Below, in pieces: positions 45,277 to 53,955 of a stretch of DNA of 64,000 bases. Each line of letters starts with the position of its first letter. The stretch's first letter is position 1. Source of the DNA: JBBRNH01 sp038230415 (GTDB lineage: Bacteria > Bacteroidota > Bacteroidia > Cytophagales > Spirosomataceae); the NCBI GenBank assembly GCA_038230415.1, contig JBBRNH010000009.1:1-64000 (forward strand), read 5' to 3'. The notes beneath the pieces were generated by a model. That model was not told where the DNA came from. It searched no databases and worked only from the letters and a program-made list of their open reading frames with translations. Made by a program: the position numbers and the translations under genes.

Positions 45277-45359
45277 AGAACAGCGTTGGCTTTAGTACGC
45301 CAATGTGTGTGCAAGACCCCAACGCCGGTTCAATGGTTGGAAGCGTGACCTGAGTTATT

Positions 45360-45428
45360 TTATCTCCCTAAATACACCGTCAATACCGACACATCCGACG
45401 GGCTGACTCCGCTGATCTGCGATGCCTG
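45360..45428. repeat. Left copy of the mnmG 3'-end direct repeat
   Basis: A 69-bp segment 68/69 identical to 45991-46059, the true end of mnmG. On the minus strand it still reads GQASQISGVSPSDVSVLTVY then LGR and a stop. Beyond the repeat the two copies diverge, though the left copy continues with mnmG-like codons (LGQ). Confidence 0.95.
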
Positions 45429-45445
45429 ACCGAGATCGTCATACA

Positions 45446-45775
45446 TCAACTATCTTTTCGAATCCGGTACGCTTTGCCTCTCTGAAACATTGGTATCAAC
45501 AGCCTGAATAGCGGTAAGAGTTCTTCCAGAAATACTATTTTGCTGCGTTCGACATCAAACACGGCCACAATGATTTCGTACTGATTCAGGTTTTGCTGAA
45601 ATTCCAGATTCTTGTCAATCGTCAGCAGCATATCAAACCTGTCTTCGATAGCAACGCGCATTAAACTACCATTTTTGAGACCGTTCCAGCCCATCTCGGT
45701 TACGGTAAACACCTCAAAATCAGGCAACCGGTTTTTGAGTTTTTTCGTAACACATTCGTCAAGCAAAATCTTCAT
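45446..45775 (-). CDS. DUF5615 PIN-like toxin
   Basis: A 109-residue PIN-like (Mut7-C/DUF5615) protein, putative ribonuclease toxin. Motifs: MKILLDECVTKKLKNRLPDF with the first catalytic Asp, then FTVTEMGWNGLKNGSLM, and LLTIDKNLEFQQN with the second acidic site. Pairs with the DUF433 antitoxin upstream, overlapping it by 17 bp. The stop lies 17 bp from the left mnmG-end repeat. Confidence 0.86.
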   Translation of the reverse strand: MKILLDECVTKKLKNRLPDFEVFTVTEMGWNGLKNGSLMRVAIEDRFDMLLTIDKNLEFQQNLNQYEIIVAVFDVERSKIVFLEELLPLFRLLIPMFQRGKAYRIRKDS

Positions 45776-45986
45776 CTAAGATCAAGGTTGAGACTGACAC
45801 CATTTTTTGTGAGAAAGCCAGCAGTTTCACTACCTGTTCGTGTTTTACAGACGGAAAATCAGCTAAAAATTCGTCTATCGTTTCGCCCGTTTCCAAATAA
45901 TCAAACAGGTTTTTGATGGGAACCCGTGTTCCGTTAAAAACCGGGGTTCCGCCCAAAATTTCGTGGTCAATGTTTATGATTTTCAT
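45759..45986 (-). CDS. DUF433 antitoxin
   Basis: A 75-residue DUF433 protein, an HTH-fold antitoxin. Diagnostic start IDHEILGGTPVFNGTRVPIK followed by LFDYLETGETIDEFLADFPS. It starts 4 bp after the mnmG stop, so it is probably cotranscribed with mnmG. Confidence 0.88.
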   Translation of the reverse strand: MKIINIDHEILGGTPVFNGTRVPIKNLFDYLETGETIDEFLADFPSVKHEQVVKLLAFSQKMVSVSTLILDEDFA

Positions 45987-45990
45987 TGCG

Positions 45991-46059
45991 TTATCTCCCT
46001 AAATACACCATCAATACCGACACATCCGACGGGCTGACTCCGCTGATCTGCGATGCCTG
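45991..46059. repeat. Right copy of the mnmG 3'-end direct repeat
   Basis: Forms the actual last codons of mnmG. Differs from 45360-45428 at one position (Met versus Thr codon). Repeat period 631 bp, enclosing the DUF433/DUF5615 pair. Confidence 0.95.
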
Positions 46060-47850
46060 CCCTAATGTGGCCGGGCGGATGCGTTTCAACTTCTCGCGGC
46101 CTTCAAAACTCAATGCTTTCACCGCGTCGAAATCTAACGAGTCGTGCAGCACGAGGGTGTTCCACTGCTCCATTTTTTGCACGTTGGCAAGTTCGCGGAT
46201 CACGTAGTCTTCGTATTTCACCTCAATCGTGGCTTGCCGCAATACCTCTTCGTCGGCTTCGGTGCCGAGCCATTCGCGCAGCAGGGCCGGTACGCGCTCC
46301 GGTTCGAGTTCGGGGCGTTTGAGCAGGGTGTATAACGCCGTTTTTTCGCGCAGCAGCGAACTGCCGATGGTCTCTAAAAACGGGTTTATCTGCTCCGGGC
46401 TTAGTTTGGTCTCGCGGATGTGGGTGAGCGTCTCGCCGATGGCGGTGCGTTTGGCCGACAGTAATTCCATGCGTTCGTTGCTGGCGAGGCCGATAGCGTG
46501 GCCGCGTTCGGTCAGGCGCAGGTCGGCGTTGTCTTGCCGGAGCAACGTGCGGTATTCGGCCCGCGAGGTAAACATCCGGTAGGGTTCTTCGGTGCCTTTG
46601 GTGATAAGGTCGTCAACCAATACGCCGATGTAGGCCTCGGAGCGTTTCAGCACAAACGGCTCGCGGTGATGCACCCGGTTGTGGGCGTTGATACCGGCCA
46701 TGAGTCCCTGCGCGGCTGCTTCTTCGTAGCCCGTTGTGCCGTTGATCTGCCCGGCAAAATACAGGTTCTCCACGCCTTTTGTTTCCAGCGTTTGGCGCAG
46801 TTGCGTGGGCGGGAAAAAGTCGTACTCAACGGCATAGCCGGGTTTCAGCATCCGGGCCTTCTCGAAACCCGGCACCTGAATCAGGGCCTTATACTGAATG
46901 TCTTCGGGCAACGAGGTCGAGAAGCCATTGATGTACATTTCTTCGGTTTGCCAGCCTTCGGGTTCCACAAAAATCTGGTGGCTGTCTTTGTCGGCAAAGC
47001 GGTTAATCTTGTCTTCTACGGACGGGCAGTAGCGCGGCCCCAGGCCTTTGATGCGTCCGGTAAACATCGGCGACTGATCGAAACCCGTGCGGAGCGTGTC
47101 ATGCACGGCAAGGTTGGTGTGGGTTATCCAGCAGGAGCGTTGGCGGGTAAGCGGCTGGGTTTCGGGCAGGTACGAGAATTTGGTCGGAGTCTCGTCGCCG
47201 AGTTGTTCCTCCATCTTGCTATAATCTAAGCTGCGGCCATCCACGCGGGGCGGGGTTCCGGTTTTCATCCGGCCCGATTCAAAACCGAGCGAGACCAATT
47301 GCTCCGTCAGGCCCACCACGGCGCGTTCGGCAGTGCGGCCCCCGCCAAAGGTTTTCTGGCCGATAAATAGCTGTCCGTTCAGGAATGTGCCGTTGGTGAG
47401 TACCACAGCGCGGGCGCGGATGCTCAGGCCCATTGCCGTTTTTATGCCCGCCACGCGGTTGTTTTCTACGATGATTTCCTGCACCGTATCCTGCCACAAA
47501 TCCACATTGCGGATGCTTTCGAGCCGTTGCCGCCATTCGAGGGCAAAGAGCATCCGGTCGTTTTGCGTCCGCGGACTCCACATAGCCGGGCCTTTCGAAC
47601 GATTCAACATTCTGAACTGAATCATGCTCCGGTCAGACACAATGCCCGACTGCCCGCCGAGCGCATCAATTTCGCGCACGATTTGCCCTTTTGCCACGCC
47701 ACCCATGGCCGGGTTGCACGACATCTGGGCAATGGTATTGAGGTTCATGGTGACAAGCAGCACCGCCGAACCCATGTTGGCGGCTGCGGCTGCGGCTTCG
47801 CACCCGGCGTGGCCCGCGCCAATCACGATGATATCGTATTGAGGAAACAT
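45991..47850 (-). CDS. mnmG: tRNA uridine 5-carboxymethylaminomethyl modification enzyme MnmG
   Basis: FAD-dependent partner of MnmE that installs the cmnm5 group at wobble U34 of tRNAs. The 619-residue length is standard. N-terminal FAD motif DIIVIGAGHAGCEAAAAAAN, LNTIAQMSCNPAMGGVAKGQ, GRMKTGTPPRVDGRSLD, GPRYCPSVEDKINRF, FAGQINGTTGYEEAAAQGL, and the C-terminal RPATLGQASQISGVSPSDVS. The last 69 bp are duplicated beyond a TA pair downstream. The gene itself appears intact. Confidence 0.97.
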   Translation of the reverse strand: MFPQYDIIVIGAGHAGCEAAAAAANMGSAVLLVTMNLNTIAQMSCNPAMGGVAKGQIVREIDALGGQSGIVSDRSMIQFRMLNRSKGPAMWSPRTQNDRMLFALEWRQRLESIRNVDLWQDTVQEIIVENNRVAGIKTAMGLSIRARAVVLTNGTFLNGQLFIGQKTFGGGRTAERAVVGLTEQLVSLGFESGRMKTGTPPRVDGRSLDYSKMEEQLGDETPTKFSYLPETQPLTRQRSCWITHTNLAVHDTLRTGFDQSPMFTGRIKGLGPRYCPSVEDKINRFADKDSHQIFVEPEGWQTEEMYINGFSTSLPEDIQYKALIQVPGFEKARMLKPGYAVEYDFFPPTQLRQTLETKGVENLYFAGQINGTTGYEEAAAQGLMAGINAHNRVHHREPFVLKRSEAYIGVLVDDLITKGTEEPYRMFTSRAEYRTLLRQDNADLRLTERGHAIGLASNERMELLSAKRTAIGETLTHIRETKLSPEQINPFLETIGSSLLREKTALYTLLKRPELEPERVPALLREWLGTEADEEVLRQATIEVKYEDYVIRELANVQKMEQWNTLVLHDSLDFDAVKALSFEGREKLKRIRPATLGQASQISGVSPSDVSVLMVYLGR

Positions 47851-47999
47851 AGGATCAGTTTGTCGTTCAAGGTTCGTCGTTCATCCAAACCGAATACCGT
47901 TAAACCGCGAAACCGGGCCGAAACGTTCGGGGTGCGTTTGTTATGCTCCGTAGTGTAGTGGTTGTTCCCCACCGCCCCTAAGCTGTGGCATCTCATTAA

Positions 48000-48029
48000 A
48001 AATCCCCGGCCAATTGGGGCCGGGGATTT
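48000..48029 (-). terminator. Terminator hairpin downstream of the small exported protein
   Basis: AAATCCCCGGCC and GGCCGGGGATTT form a perfect 12-bp stem with a 6-nt loop, followed on the minus strand by TTAATG. It separates the 48067 gene from mnmG. The rest of the 217-bp spacer holds a TTCGTCGTTCA-type word and nothing else recognised. Confidence 0.82.
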
Positions 48030-48066
48030 CAGTTGGTGAAGGCAGTCAGCGAATCGGAGCGGGTAA

Positions 48067-48486
48067 CTACCGAACGGTCAGTGTCCGGTCGGTGGTGGGC
48101 GTGGTCAGCGTAATGGGGTAGCTGCTCTTGTCGGAGCCACTCGTCACCTCCACCGAGTAATTGCCGTCGGCGAGTTCGCTGAGGTCGAAACGGTACTGAA
48201 AACTACCCTGCCGCCGACCGATGGTCTGTTCTTCGAGGGCGATGCCGCGCTCATTAACTACCCGAATCATCATAGAATTAGCGGTCGTTTTTTCGACGAA
48301 AACCTTGATAACCATCGGTTTGGCTCCGGCATAAACCGCTACCCGGAAGGCGGTGGTGGTGGTAACAACGTGGCTGGCGGTTGTTGGCTCATCGGCCCGG
48401 TTCAGGGTGGTAGCGTTGGCGGTAGTAGCCAGGGTGGGCGCGGCTAAAAGCAGCGCGGCCAATAGGGTTTGGGCAATGGTTTTCAT
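48067..48486 (-). CDS. Small exported beta-sandwich protein
   Basis: A 139-residue protein with a signal peptide (MKTIAQTLLAALLLAAPTLA). The mature domain of about 100 residues has seven or so strands ending in FDLSELADGNYSVEVTSGSD and ITLTTPTTDRTLTVR, the same plan as T9SS-type C-terminal beta-sandwich or DUF3244 domains, but as a stand-alone protein. Function unknown. Confidence 0.75.
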   Translation of the reverse strand: MKTIAQTLLAALLLAAPTLATTANATTLNRADEPTTASHVVTTTTAFRVAVYAGAKPMVIKVFVEKTTANSMMIRVVNERGIALEEQTIGRRQGSFQYRFDLSELADGNYSVEVTSGSDKSSYPITLTTPTTDRTLTVR

Positions 48487-48700
48487 TAGTTTTTGTTGTT
48501 AGTAGTTGTTGTTTGTCTTGATTGACGAGTCAAAGATGCCGGGTTGGGGCAAACCGTTGCACCCGGATTTTGCTGAATGGCAGGAAACACGGGGCTGACC
48601 GGCTAAAAAACAGGGCGAAATATTAAACGGTTAAGGCTAAACCGGGTCGTAAACTGGTTCCCGGCTAATTTTCGTTATCTTTATCTCGAACTCCAATTGC

Positions 48701-50245
48701 ATGACTGCCCGCTTTATTTACGTTGTTTGGTGCGCCCTGCTGCCCTGCCTGACCCTGCCCGCACCGGCATGGGCGCAGTTGACCCAGACGACCCGCATCG
48801 AACTCCCCGCCGACCCGGGCCGGGCCGAAGATTTCGACGTATTGCCCCTGGCCGGGCGTGGCCTGCTTGTTACCATTCGGAAGGATGATTACCTGACCCG
48901 GTCTCCGCCCGAAATCCAGTTTCAACGCTACGACACCGATCTGAAGCCGCGCTGGGTAACCACGCTCCGGCCCGACGAGAAGTTTGTGCCGCTGCTCGAT
49001 TACCACAATGAGCTGTATAAATTCTGGCTCTATCACCAGCCCGACACCGATAACTACCAGGTTATCAGGCTCAACACCGACGATGGACTGGCCGAGGTCT
49101 TTGCGGGCGATCTGCTGGATGGGTTGGTGATTCAACACTTTAAGGTGCTGGGCAACCGGGCCTACATTGGCGGCACCTACCGCAGCCGCCCGGTGGTGAT
49201 GTCGTATTCTTTTTTCGACGGCTCAACGGCGGTGTTGCCCGGCCTGTATGGTAATCAAACGGAAATCAACAGCGTGGAGGTTGACGAAATCAGGCAGGAG
49301 GTTCACGTATTAGTTCATTCGCTGCGCCGGAAGTGCCAGTTCAGGATTCATACGTTCACCTACCAGAACAAACCACTCCGCACCGTAACCTACGACGGGG
49401 CCGAACACAGCTTGGTGTCGGGTAAGCTGCTGACCATCAATGCCGATGAACTGCTGTTGGTTGGCAACTACTCAAACGACTGCTCGCCGTTTTCAGAAGG
49501 CATTTATGTGACCCGAATCCGGCACGGCGACGATCAGCCCGACGTGATCCGGTACATCGAGTTTGCCCGGTTGCAGAATTTTTTCAACTACCTCAAACCA
49601 AAACAGCAGCAAAAACTCCGCAACCGCGTGGCCCGTCGGCAGCAGGAAGGCAAAGATACCCGGCTGCGGTATCGGTTGCTGGTGCACAACCCGCTGCCCA
49701 CCGCCGAGGGGCTTTTGTTAGTGGCTGAGGTTTATTATCCGCAGTACAGAAATACACCGGTGCCGGGATATACGGGTCAGCTAAATACCGGATTCAGTAA
49801 TCGGATAGGTAAAGTTTTAGAGTCGTTTCATTACACCCACGCCTTTGTCTGTGGGTTCGACCGGCAGGGTAACTTGCTTTGGGACAACTGTTTACCCATC
49901 CGTGATCTCGAAAGTGACCGCCTAACGCCTATGGTTCAGGTCTCGCAGCAGGGCGACCGGCTCGTGCTGGCGTATCCCGACAAGGGCGAGATCAACACCG
50001 AAGTCATTGAAGGCAATCGGGTGCTGAAAGAACGCGAACAGTTTACGCTCAAAACCGGCTCTGAGACCGAAAAAGTACTGTTTTCGAGTAACGACAACCT
50101 GGCGGCCTGGTATGGTCAGTATTTTCTGGCGTTCGGTAATCAGAAAATCGCGCCTGACCGGGGGTTCAACGGCCCGCAACGCGAGGTTTTTTACATCAAC
50201 AAGCTAACCTATCCGGTTGATAATCTGGTGGTTGGGGGGAAGTAA
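48701..50245 (+). CDS. Exported protein of unknown function
   Basis: A 514-residue protein with a signal peptide ending APAWAQ (residue 26). The body is beta-rich with repeating strand pairs (RFIYVV-independent units such as GNRAYIGGTYRSRPVVMSYS, DELLLVGNYSNDCSPFSEGI, EGLLLVAEVYYPQYRNT) that suggest a beta-propeller or similar repeat fold. A basic helix-like insert (KPKQQQKLRNRVARRQQEGK) sits near residue 305. I do not recognise a named family. It is convergent with the phosphoesterase gene. Confidence 0.75.
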   Translation: MTARFIYVVWCALLPCLTLPAPAWAQLTQTTRIELPADPGRAEDFDVLPLAGRGLLVTIRKDDYLTRSPPEIQFQRYDTDLKPRWVTTLRPDEKFVPLLDYHNELYKFWLYHQPDTDNYQVIRLNTDDGLAEVFAGDLLDGLVIQHFKVLGNRAYIGGTYRSRPVVMSYSFFDGSTAVLPGLYGNQTEINSVEVDEIRQEVHVLVHSLRRKCQFRIHTFTYQNKPLRTVTYDGAEHSLVSGKLLTINADELLLVGNYSNDCSPFSEGIYVTRIRHGDDQPDVIRYIEFARLQNFFNYLKPKQQQKLRNRVARRQQEGKDTRLRYRLLVHNPLPTAEGLLLVAEVYYPQYRNTPVPGYTGQLNTGFSNRIGKVLESFHYTHAFVCGFDRQGNLLWDNCLPIRDLESDRLTPMVQVSQQGDRLVLAYPDKGEINTEVIEGNRVLKEREQFTLKTGSETEKVLFSSNDNLAAWYGQYFLAFGNQKIAPDRGFNGPQREVFYINKLTYPVDNLVVGGK

Positions 50246-50265
50246 AACCCCTCGCTATACCTGGG

Positions 50266-53004
50266 TTAATGGGCTGGTATCCTCGGTTTGTCATTCCCCG
50301 GATACGGTTTGTTGCCCTTCATGGCAAACCACAAAATATGGTTCTTCAGCGCGTCTTCGCCGGTGTCAATGCCTTCTTCGGCCTGTTCCATCGAGTCGCG
50401 GGCGTATTGCAACGCCCGGCCCCGCAAACTCGATAGTGGTTTGTTCATCTCGTCTAACCGAATCCGGTTGGGCAACGCCGTGTAGGGCTTAAAATCGGGT
50501 GTGGCCGTAAAACAGTCGAACATCGGCAGGGCAGTGGCATCAATCACGTTCATGGGCGGCAGGCCCAAAATCTGCTCTATCGTCCGCATCATCGAGGTTT
50601 GGTTATAATTCGTTGTGATGGTCTTGCGAAGCCGCGAATACGGGCTGATGATAAAGCCCGTCGTGCGATAGGCCGAGATGTGATCCCAACCGGCCTGTGA
50701 GTCATCTTCGGTGATAAAAATGACGGTGTTGGCTCCGAACCGGCTTTTCTGCACGGCTTCTACGATGCGCCCAACGGCCAGGTCATTGTCGGCCACCATG
50801 GCGCGGGGTGTCGGGAATTTGGGACTCATACCGGCGGTGTGGTCGTTGGGCAGGGCCATCACCATCAGGTTGGGCAGGTCGTCGCCGGGCCGGGCAGCCG
50901 TTTCATTGAGTTCCCGGATGAAGGCATCGGCCCGCATCTGATCGCTGATGGTTTCATCGGCCCCGCCGGGGAAATTCATCGCCAGAATGGGCCGAACGCG
51001 CGAGATTGTGGTGGTGTTTGTGAACGAAAACGGCTGCCCGGCCTGCCGCATCTGGTAGAGTTGCCGCCAGTCGAGTTTCTTATCGTAGTCACAGTCAGAC
51101 GCTTCGCCATAAACCCGAACGGTTTTGCCGTGATCGAGGGCGTTGTTCCAGATGAGTCCTTTCTTGTTGTAAACCAATGCGTCATACAGCACGTGCGGAT
51201 ACGACCGAAACCACGCCCGAACGCTTTTTTCGGTGTAATCGGTCACCATTGCGGCATCGGCCCAGGGGTGGCCCTCGGCAGATGATTTGCCCGATGCGTG
51301 GTAATTATCCAACAGCATAAACTCGCGGGCCAGCCGGTGCTGATTCGGCGTGGTGCTGTCGCCAAAGACGCACAGCGACGGCATCCCCCGGCCTTCGGGC
51401 ATATCGCCCAAGACCTGATCGTAGGTGCGGTTTTCTTTGATGATATACAGCACGTATTTGAATACCGATGGCTCGCCGATGCGCTCCGGCACGGGTTGTG
51501 GTTTACGGTTGGGTCGGGGCAACGCTTCGGCCAGTGTGAGCCTGAATTGCAGACTTTGCCGCCTGACCTGTTCGGTATAAGCCAATAATTGGGTGTCGGT
51601 CGGTGCGGGAATAATGGAAACGGTAGCTAATTGCCGGTGCGCGGTAAACGCCTGTTGGCCGGATTGCCGGTTGCGGGCTTCGTTAGTTGATTCAACGGCG
51701 GTGGCAATCCGCGAGCCGTTGCCTTCGATATTTGCCACATACAGCGTGTTGCCGACGCACAAAATTCCGCCTGGATAGGCTTGCGTCGGAATATAGCCCG
51801 ATACGCCCGCGCTACCCCGGCTATCGGTTTGGAGGCTGGTTTCCAGGCTGGGCAACCCATTGGCAAGTGGTACAACGGCCAGGGCATTGTCGAGACCATT
51901 TGCCACATAGAGCGTGTTGCCGAGCGAGTCAAGAGCCAGCGCGTTGGGGGTGCTACCGATGTAAGCTGTTTGCCCGCTGAATAAGCCAACCGATACTGAA
52001 TCAACGACTTGCCGGGTTTCTGCGTTAATAATCGAGACGTTATCGCTGTTGCCGTTTGCCACATAAACGAACTTTTCGTCGTGGCTGGTAAGAATAGCGT
52101 TGGGGTGCAAACCAACTTCGATTTCGCGTTCGACTTGCCCCGTTTTGGTATCAATCACCGACACCGTTCCCCGCGCTATGGCACCCGTTTTGGGGTCAAT
52201 GTAGGCACTGCCCCAGGGAACGCCCGCTGTTTCCTGTCGGGCCACGCCTGACTTGCTGGTAGAATCCGGCGAAGCGTCGCCCGGCGAAGCGTTGCCCGGC
52301 ACTGGCCCGGCCCAGTTGGTCACAAATGCCCGGTTATTCGCCAATGCCACGCCAAACGGAGCCACGCCCACCGGAGCGGTCCAGACGATGCTGCGGTCGG
52401 CAAACCGGATTTTCAGGAGTTGGTTATTGCCGTTCAGCACCACATATAAAAACGGTTCGCCACCTTCCTGCCGCACGGCCACATCGTTGGGCAATGATGC
52501 GGTTGCCGGGGCTGCCGGGGCAAATGGCACTACCTCGACCGCGCTGATTTTGCCATTCGTCAGCGACGCAATCACGATGCCAGATTTGTCTTTCCCCCGC
52601 CCTGACGCGCCCCAAACTAAGTACGTTTGCCCGCCGACTACAACCGCCCTGATACCCGAAAAAACGCTCATCATGCCCCTCGTGGCCGGGCTATCGGCTA
52701 AACTCCACCGATAGACGATTTTCTGGCTGGCCCGGTCAAGAATAGCAATACCGTAGCGGTCTTCGATCACGATTTGTGACCCGTTTGGCAGCAGACACAC
52801 ATCCAGCGCGTGATTTTCGAGTTTGGCATCGCCAAAGATTACCGACGTACCGGCCCCGTTAATCAGCCGGTTGTAGGGCATCACAAGGGGGGTGCTGTCG
52901 GCCAGTGTGCGTTTGTCAGACGGGTGGCGGTGCGCTTTTTTCTGGGCTGCAACGGGGGAAACCAGTAGGGTTAACAGGCTGAGGGAAAGGAGTTTGTTGA
53001 GCAT
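50266..53004 (-). CDS. Exported YncE-type beta-propeller fused to alkaline-phosphatase-superfamily phosphoesterase
   Basis: A 912-residue protein from the ATG at 53004 (signal MLNKLLSLSLLTLLVSPVAA, then QKK). The N-terminal half is a seven-bladed YVTN/YncE propeller with repeats such as KFVYVANGNSDNVSIINAET and NTLYVANGLDNALAVVPL. The C-terminal half is a phosphoesterase (AcpA/PlcC-like, PF04185 type): YIIKENRTYDQVLGD near its start, HASGKSSAEGHPWADAAMVT, and FITEDDSQAGWDHISAYRT with metal-binding Asp/His. Expected extracytoplasmic phosphoester hydrolysis, substrate unknown. The fusion recurs in Bacteroidota. Confidence 0.9.
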   Translation of the reverse strand: MLNKLLSLSLLTLLVSPVAAQKKAHRHPSDKRTLADSTPLVMPYNRLINGAGTSVIFGDAKLENHALDVCLLPNGSQIVIEDRYGIAILDRASQKIVYRWSLADSPATRGMMSVFSGIRAVVVGGQTYLVWGASGRGKDKSGIVIASLTNGKISAVEVVPFAPAAPATASLPNDVAVRQEGGEPFLYVVLNGNNQLLKIRFADRSIVWTAPVGVAPFGVALANNRAFVTNWAGPVPGNASPGDASPDSTSKSGVARQETAGVPWGSAYIDPKTGAIARGTVSVIDTKTGQVEREIEVGLHPNAILTSHDEKFVYVANGNSDNVSIINAETRQVVDSVSVGLFSGQTAYIGSTPNALALDSLGNTLYVANGLDNALAVVPLANGLPSLETSLQTDSRGSAGVSGYIPTQAYPGGILCVGNTLYVANIEGNGSRIATAVESTNEARNRQSGQQAFTAHRQLATVSIIPAPTDTQLLAYTEQVRRQSLQFRLTLAEALPRPNRKPQPVPERIGEPSVFKYVLYIIKENRTYDQVLGDMPEGRGMPSLCVFGDSTTPNQHRLAREFMLLDNYHASGKSSAEGHPWADAAMVTDYTEKSVRAWFRSYPHVLYDALVYNKKGLIWNNALDHGKTVRVYGEASDCDYDKKLDWRQLYQMRQAGQPFSFTNTTTISRVRPILAMNFPGGADETISDQMRADAFIRELNETAARPGDDLPNLMVMALPNDHTAGMSPKFPTPRAMVADNDLAVGRIVEAVQKSRFGANTVIFITEDDSQAGWDHISAYRTTGFIISPYSRLRKTITTNYNQTSMMRTIEQILGLPPMNVIDATALPMFDCFTATPDFKPYTALPNRIRLDEMNKPLSSLRGRALQYARDSMEQAEEGIDTGEDALKNHILWFAMKGNKPYPGNDKPRIPAH

Positions 53005-53011
53005 AGTTTGT

Positions 53012-53113
53012 TGGAACGCGGATGACGCAGATTTTAGGTATTCACACAGATTTTTTTGGGATAAGGAAAAAAAATCTGCGAGAATCATATAAATCTGCGT
53101 TATCCGCGTTCCA
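53012..53113. repeat. Inverted repeat of the ATCCGCGTTCC type
   Basis: TGGAACGCGGATGACGCAGA (from 53012) pairs with the complement ending in CGTTATCCGCGTTCCA (to 53113), 23 bp with one mismatch. An inner stem CAGATTTTTTT/AAAAAAATCTG adds a second level. This word family is known as an intergenic repeat in several bacterial groups. Confidence 0.92.
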
Positions 53114-53118
53114 TTGAT

Positions 53119-53685
53119 TTACTGCAAATAGTTCGTCCGCAACATCGTCAATTTCTCCGGTATAAGTTCCATTGCCGTTGTCAGAAATGTATCCATTGGG
53201 CCGTATTTGGTGTCAATCATTCATCGTGAAGAATGACGGCGAGTCGGCGTGGTCGGTGGTCAGTATTGTCGCTATCCATCTGTTGCGTTCGTCAGTGAGT
53301 CGTGGTTCATGGCGGCATAGTTGGCCTTGACCCGCACGTTTTCGCTACCGGCGGGCAAGTTCAGGTAAGCCGCACCGGGTATCAGGCGGTCGGGGCTGTT
53401 TTTGAGTTCGTCGGGGCCGCGCAGGTCGCAAACGGTGGCGATGTTACGGCTTTCGAGGGTTTTCAGGTCGGCATCAGTGAGTTTACTCACATCGGCAGAG
53501 CGGTAGATATGGCCCCATTTCACGGTTTTGCCCATCGCGCCGGGGTAGCCGCTGAGGTCGCGGAAATTACTGCCGCCTTCGAGAGACACAGCCCGGCGCG
53601 AGTTGATAACGAGGGTGTCGGTCGGCTGGGCGTTCTGGGCGAAGGCCATTGCCGGCCACAGGAGGAAAAACAGGAGATTTTTCAT
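53119..53685 (-). pseudogene. Tyrosine phosphatase pseudogene with internal deletion
   Basis: The N-terminal part (53272-53685, 137 codons) has a signal peptide and the Y_phosphatase3 opening GGSNFRDLSGYPG, then WGHIYRSADVSKLTDADLKT and DLRGPDELKNSPDRLIPG, but stops before the HCxxGxxRT catalytic loop. After about 50 bp of unrelated sequence with stops in the frame, the minus strand from 53222 to 53119 encodes IDTKYGPMDTFLTTAMELIP ending TMLRTNYLQ and a stop, which matches the usual C-terminus of this family. The middle, including the active site, is missing. Confidence 0.7.
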
Positions 53686-53727
53686 TGAAGAATTGGGGTT
53701 ATATTTACTGAAAAACGAACGTAAAGC

Positions 53728-53955
53728 ATGAACGCTACTCGTATCATCTCTGACTACCGTATCATGCTGGGCAAACCCATCATTGGGGGTACCCGGATTA
53801 CCGTTGAACTGGTTTTAAGGAAGTTAGCCCAGGGTGCCACTACCACGGACTTGCTCAATATGTATCCGAGCCTGACCGAAGCTGATATTTATGCCGTATT
53901 AAATTATGCAGCCGATACACTGGCGAATGAGGAAGTTCTTGAATCAGTTGCATGA
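53728..53955 (+). CDS. DUF433 antitoxin
   Basis: A 75-residue DUF433 protein: IISDYRIMLGKPIIGGTRIT then VELVLRKLAQGATTTDLLNM. It pairs with the DUF5615 gene behind it (4-bp ATGA overlap). Sequence is clearly different from the DUF433 protein at 45759-45986, so the two modules are not recent copies of each other. Confidence 0.88.
   Translation: MNATRIISDYRIMLGKPIIGGTRITVELVLRKLAQGATTTDLLNMYPSLTEADIYAVLNYAADTLANEEVLESVA

Noticed and set aside
45360..45428. Left mnmG-end copy as an attachment site of a conventional genomic island
   Set aside because: No integrase or other mobility gene lies between the copies and the interval is only 562 bp, so a classical att assignment is not supported.
46498..47229. 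Plus-strand ORF of 243 codons
   Set aside because: Antisense to mnmG, whose frame is strongly supported by conserved motifs.
53005..53088. N-terminal extension of the phosphoesterase
   Set aside because: The extra codons are translated from the inverted repeat upstream; the ATG at 53004 is followed by a proper signal peptide.
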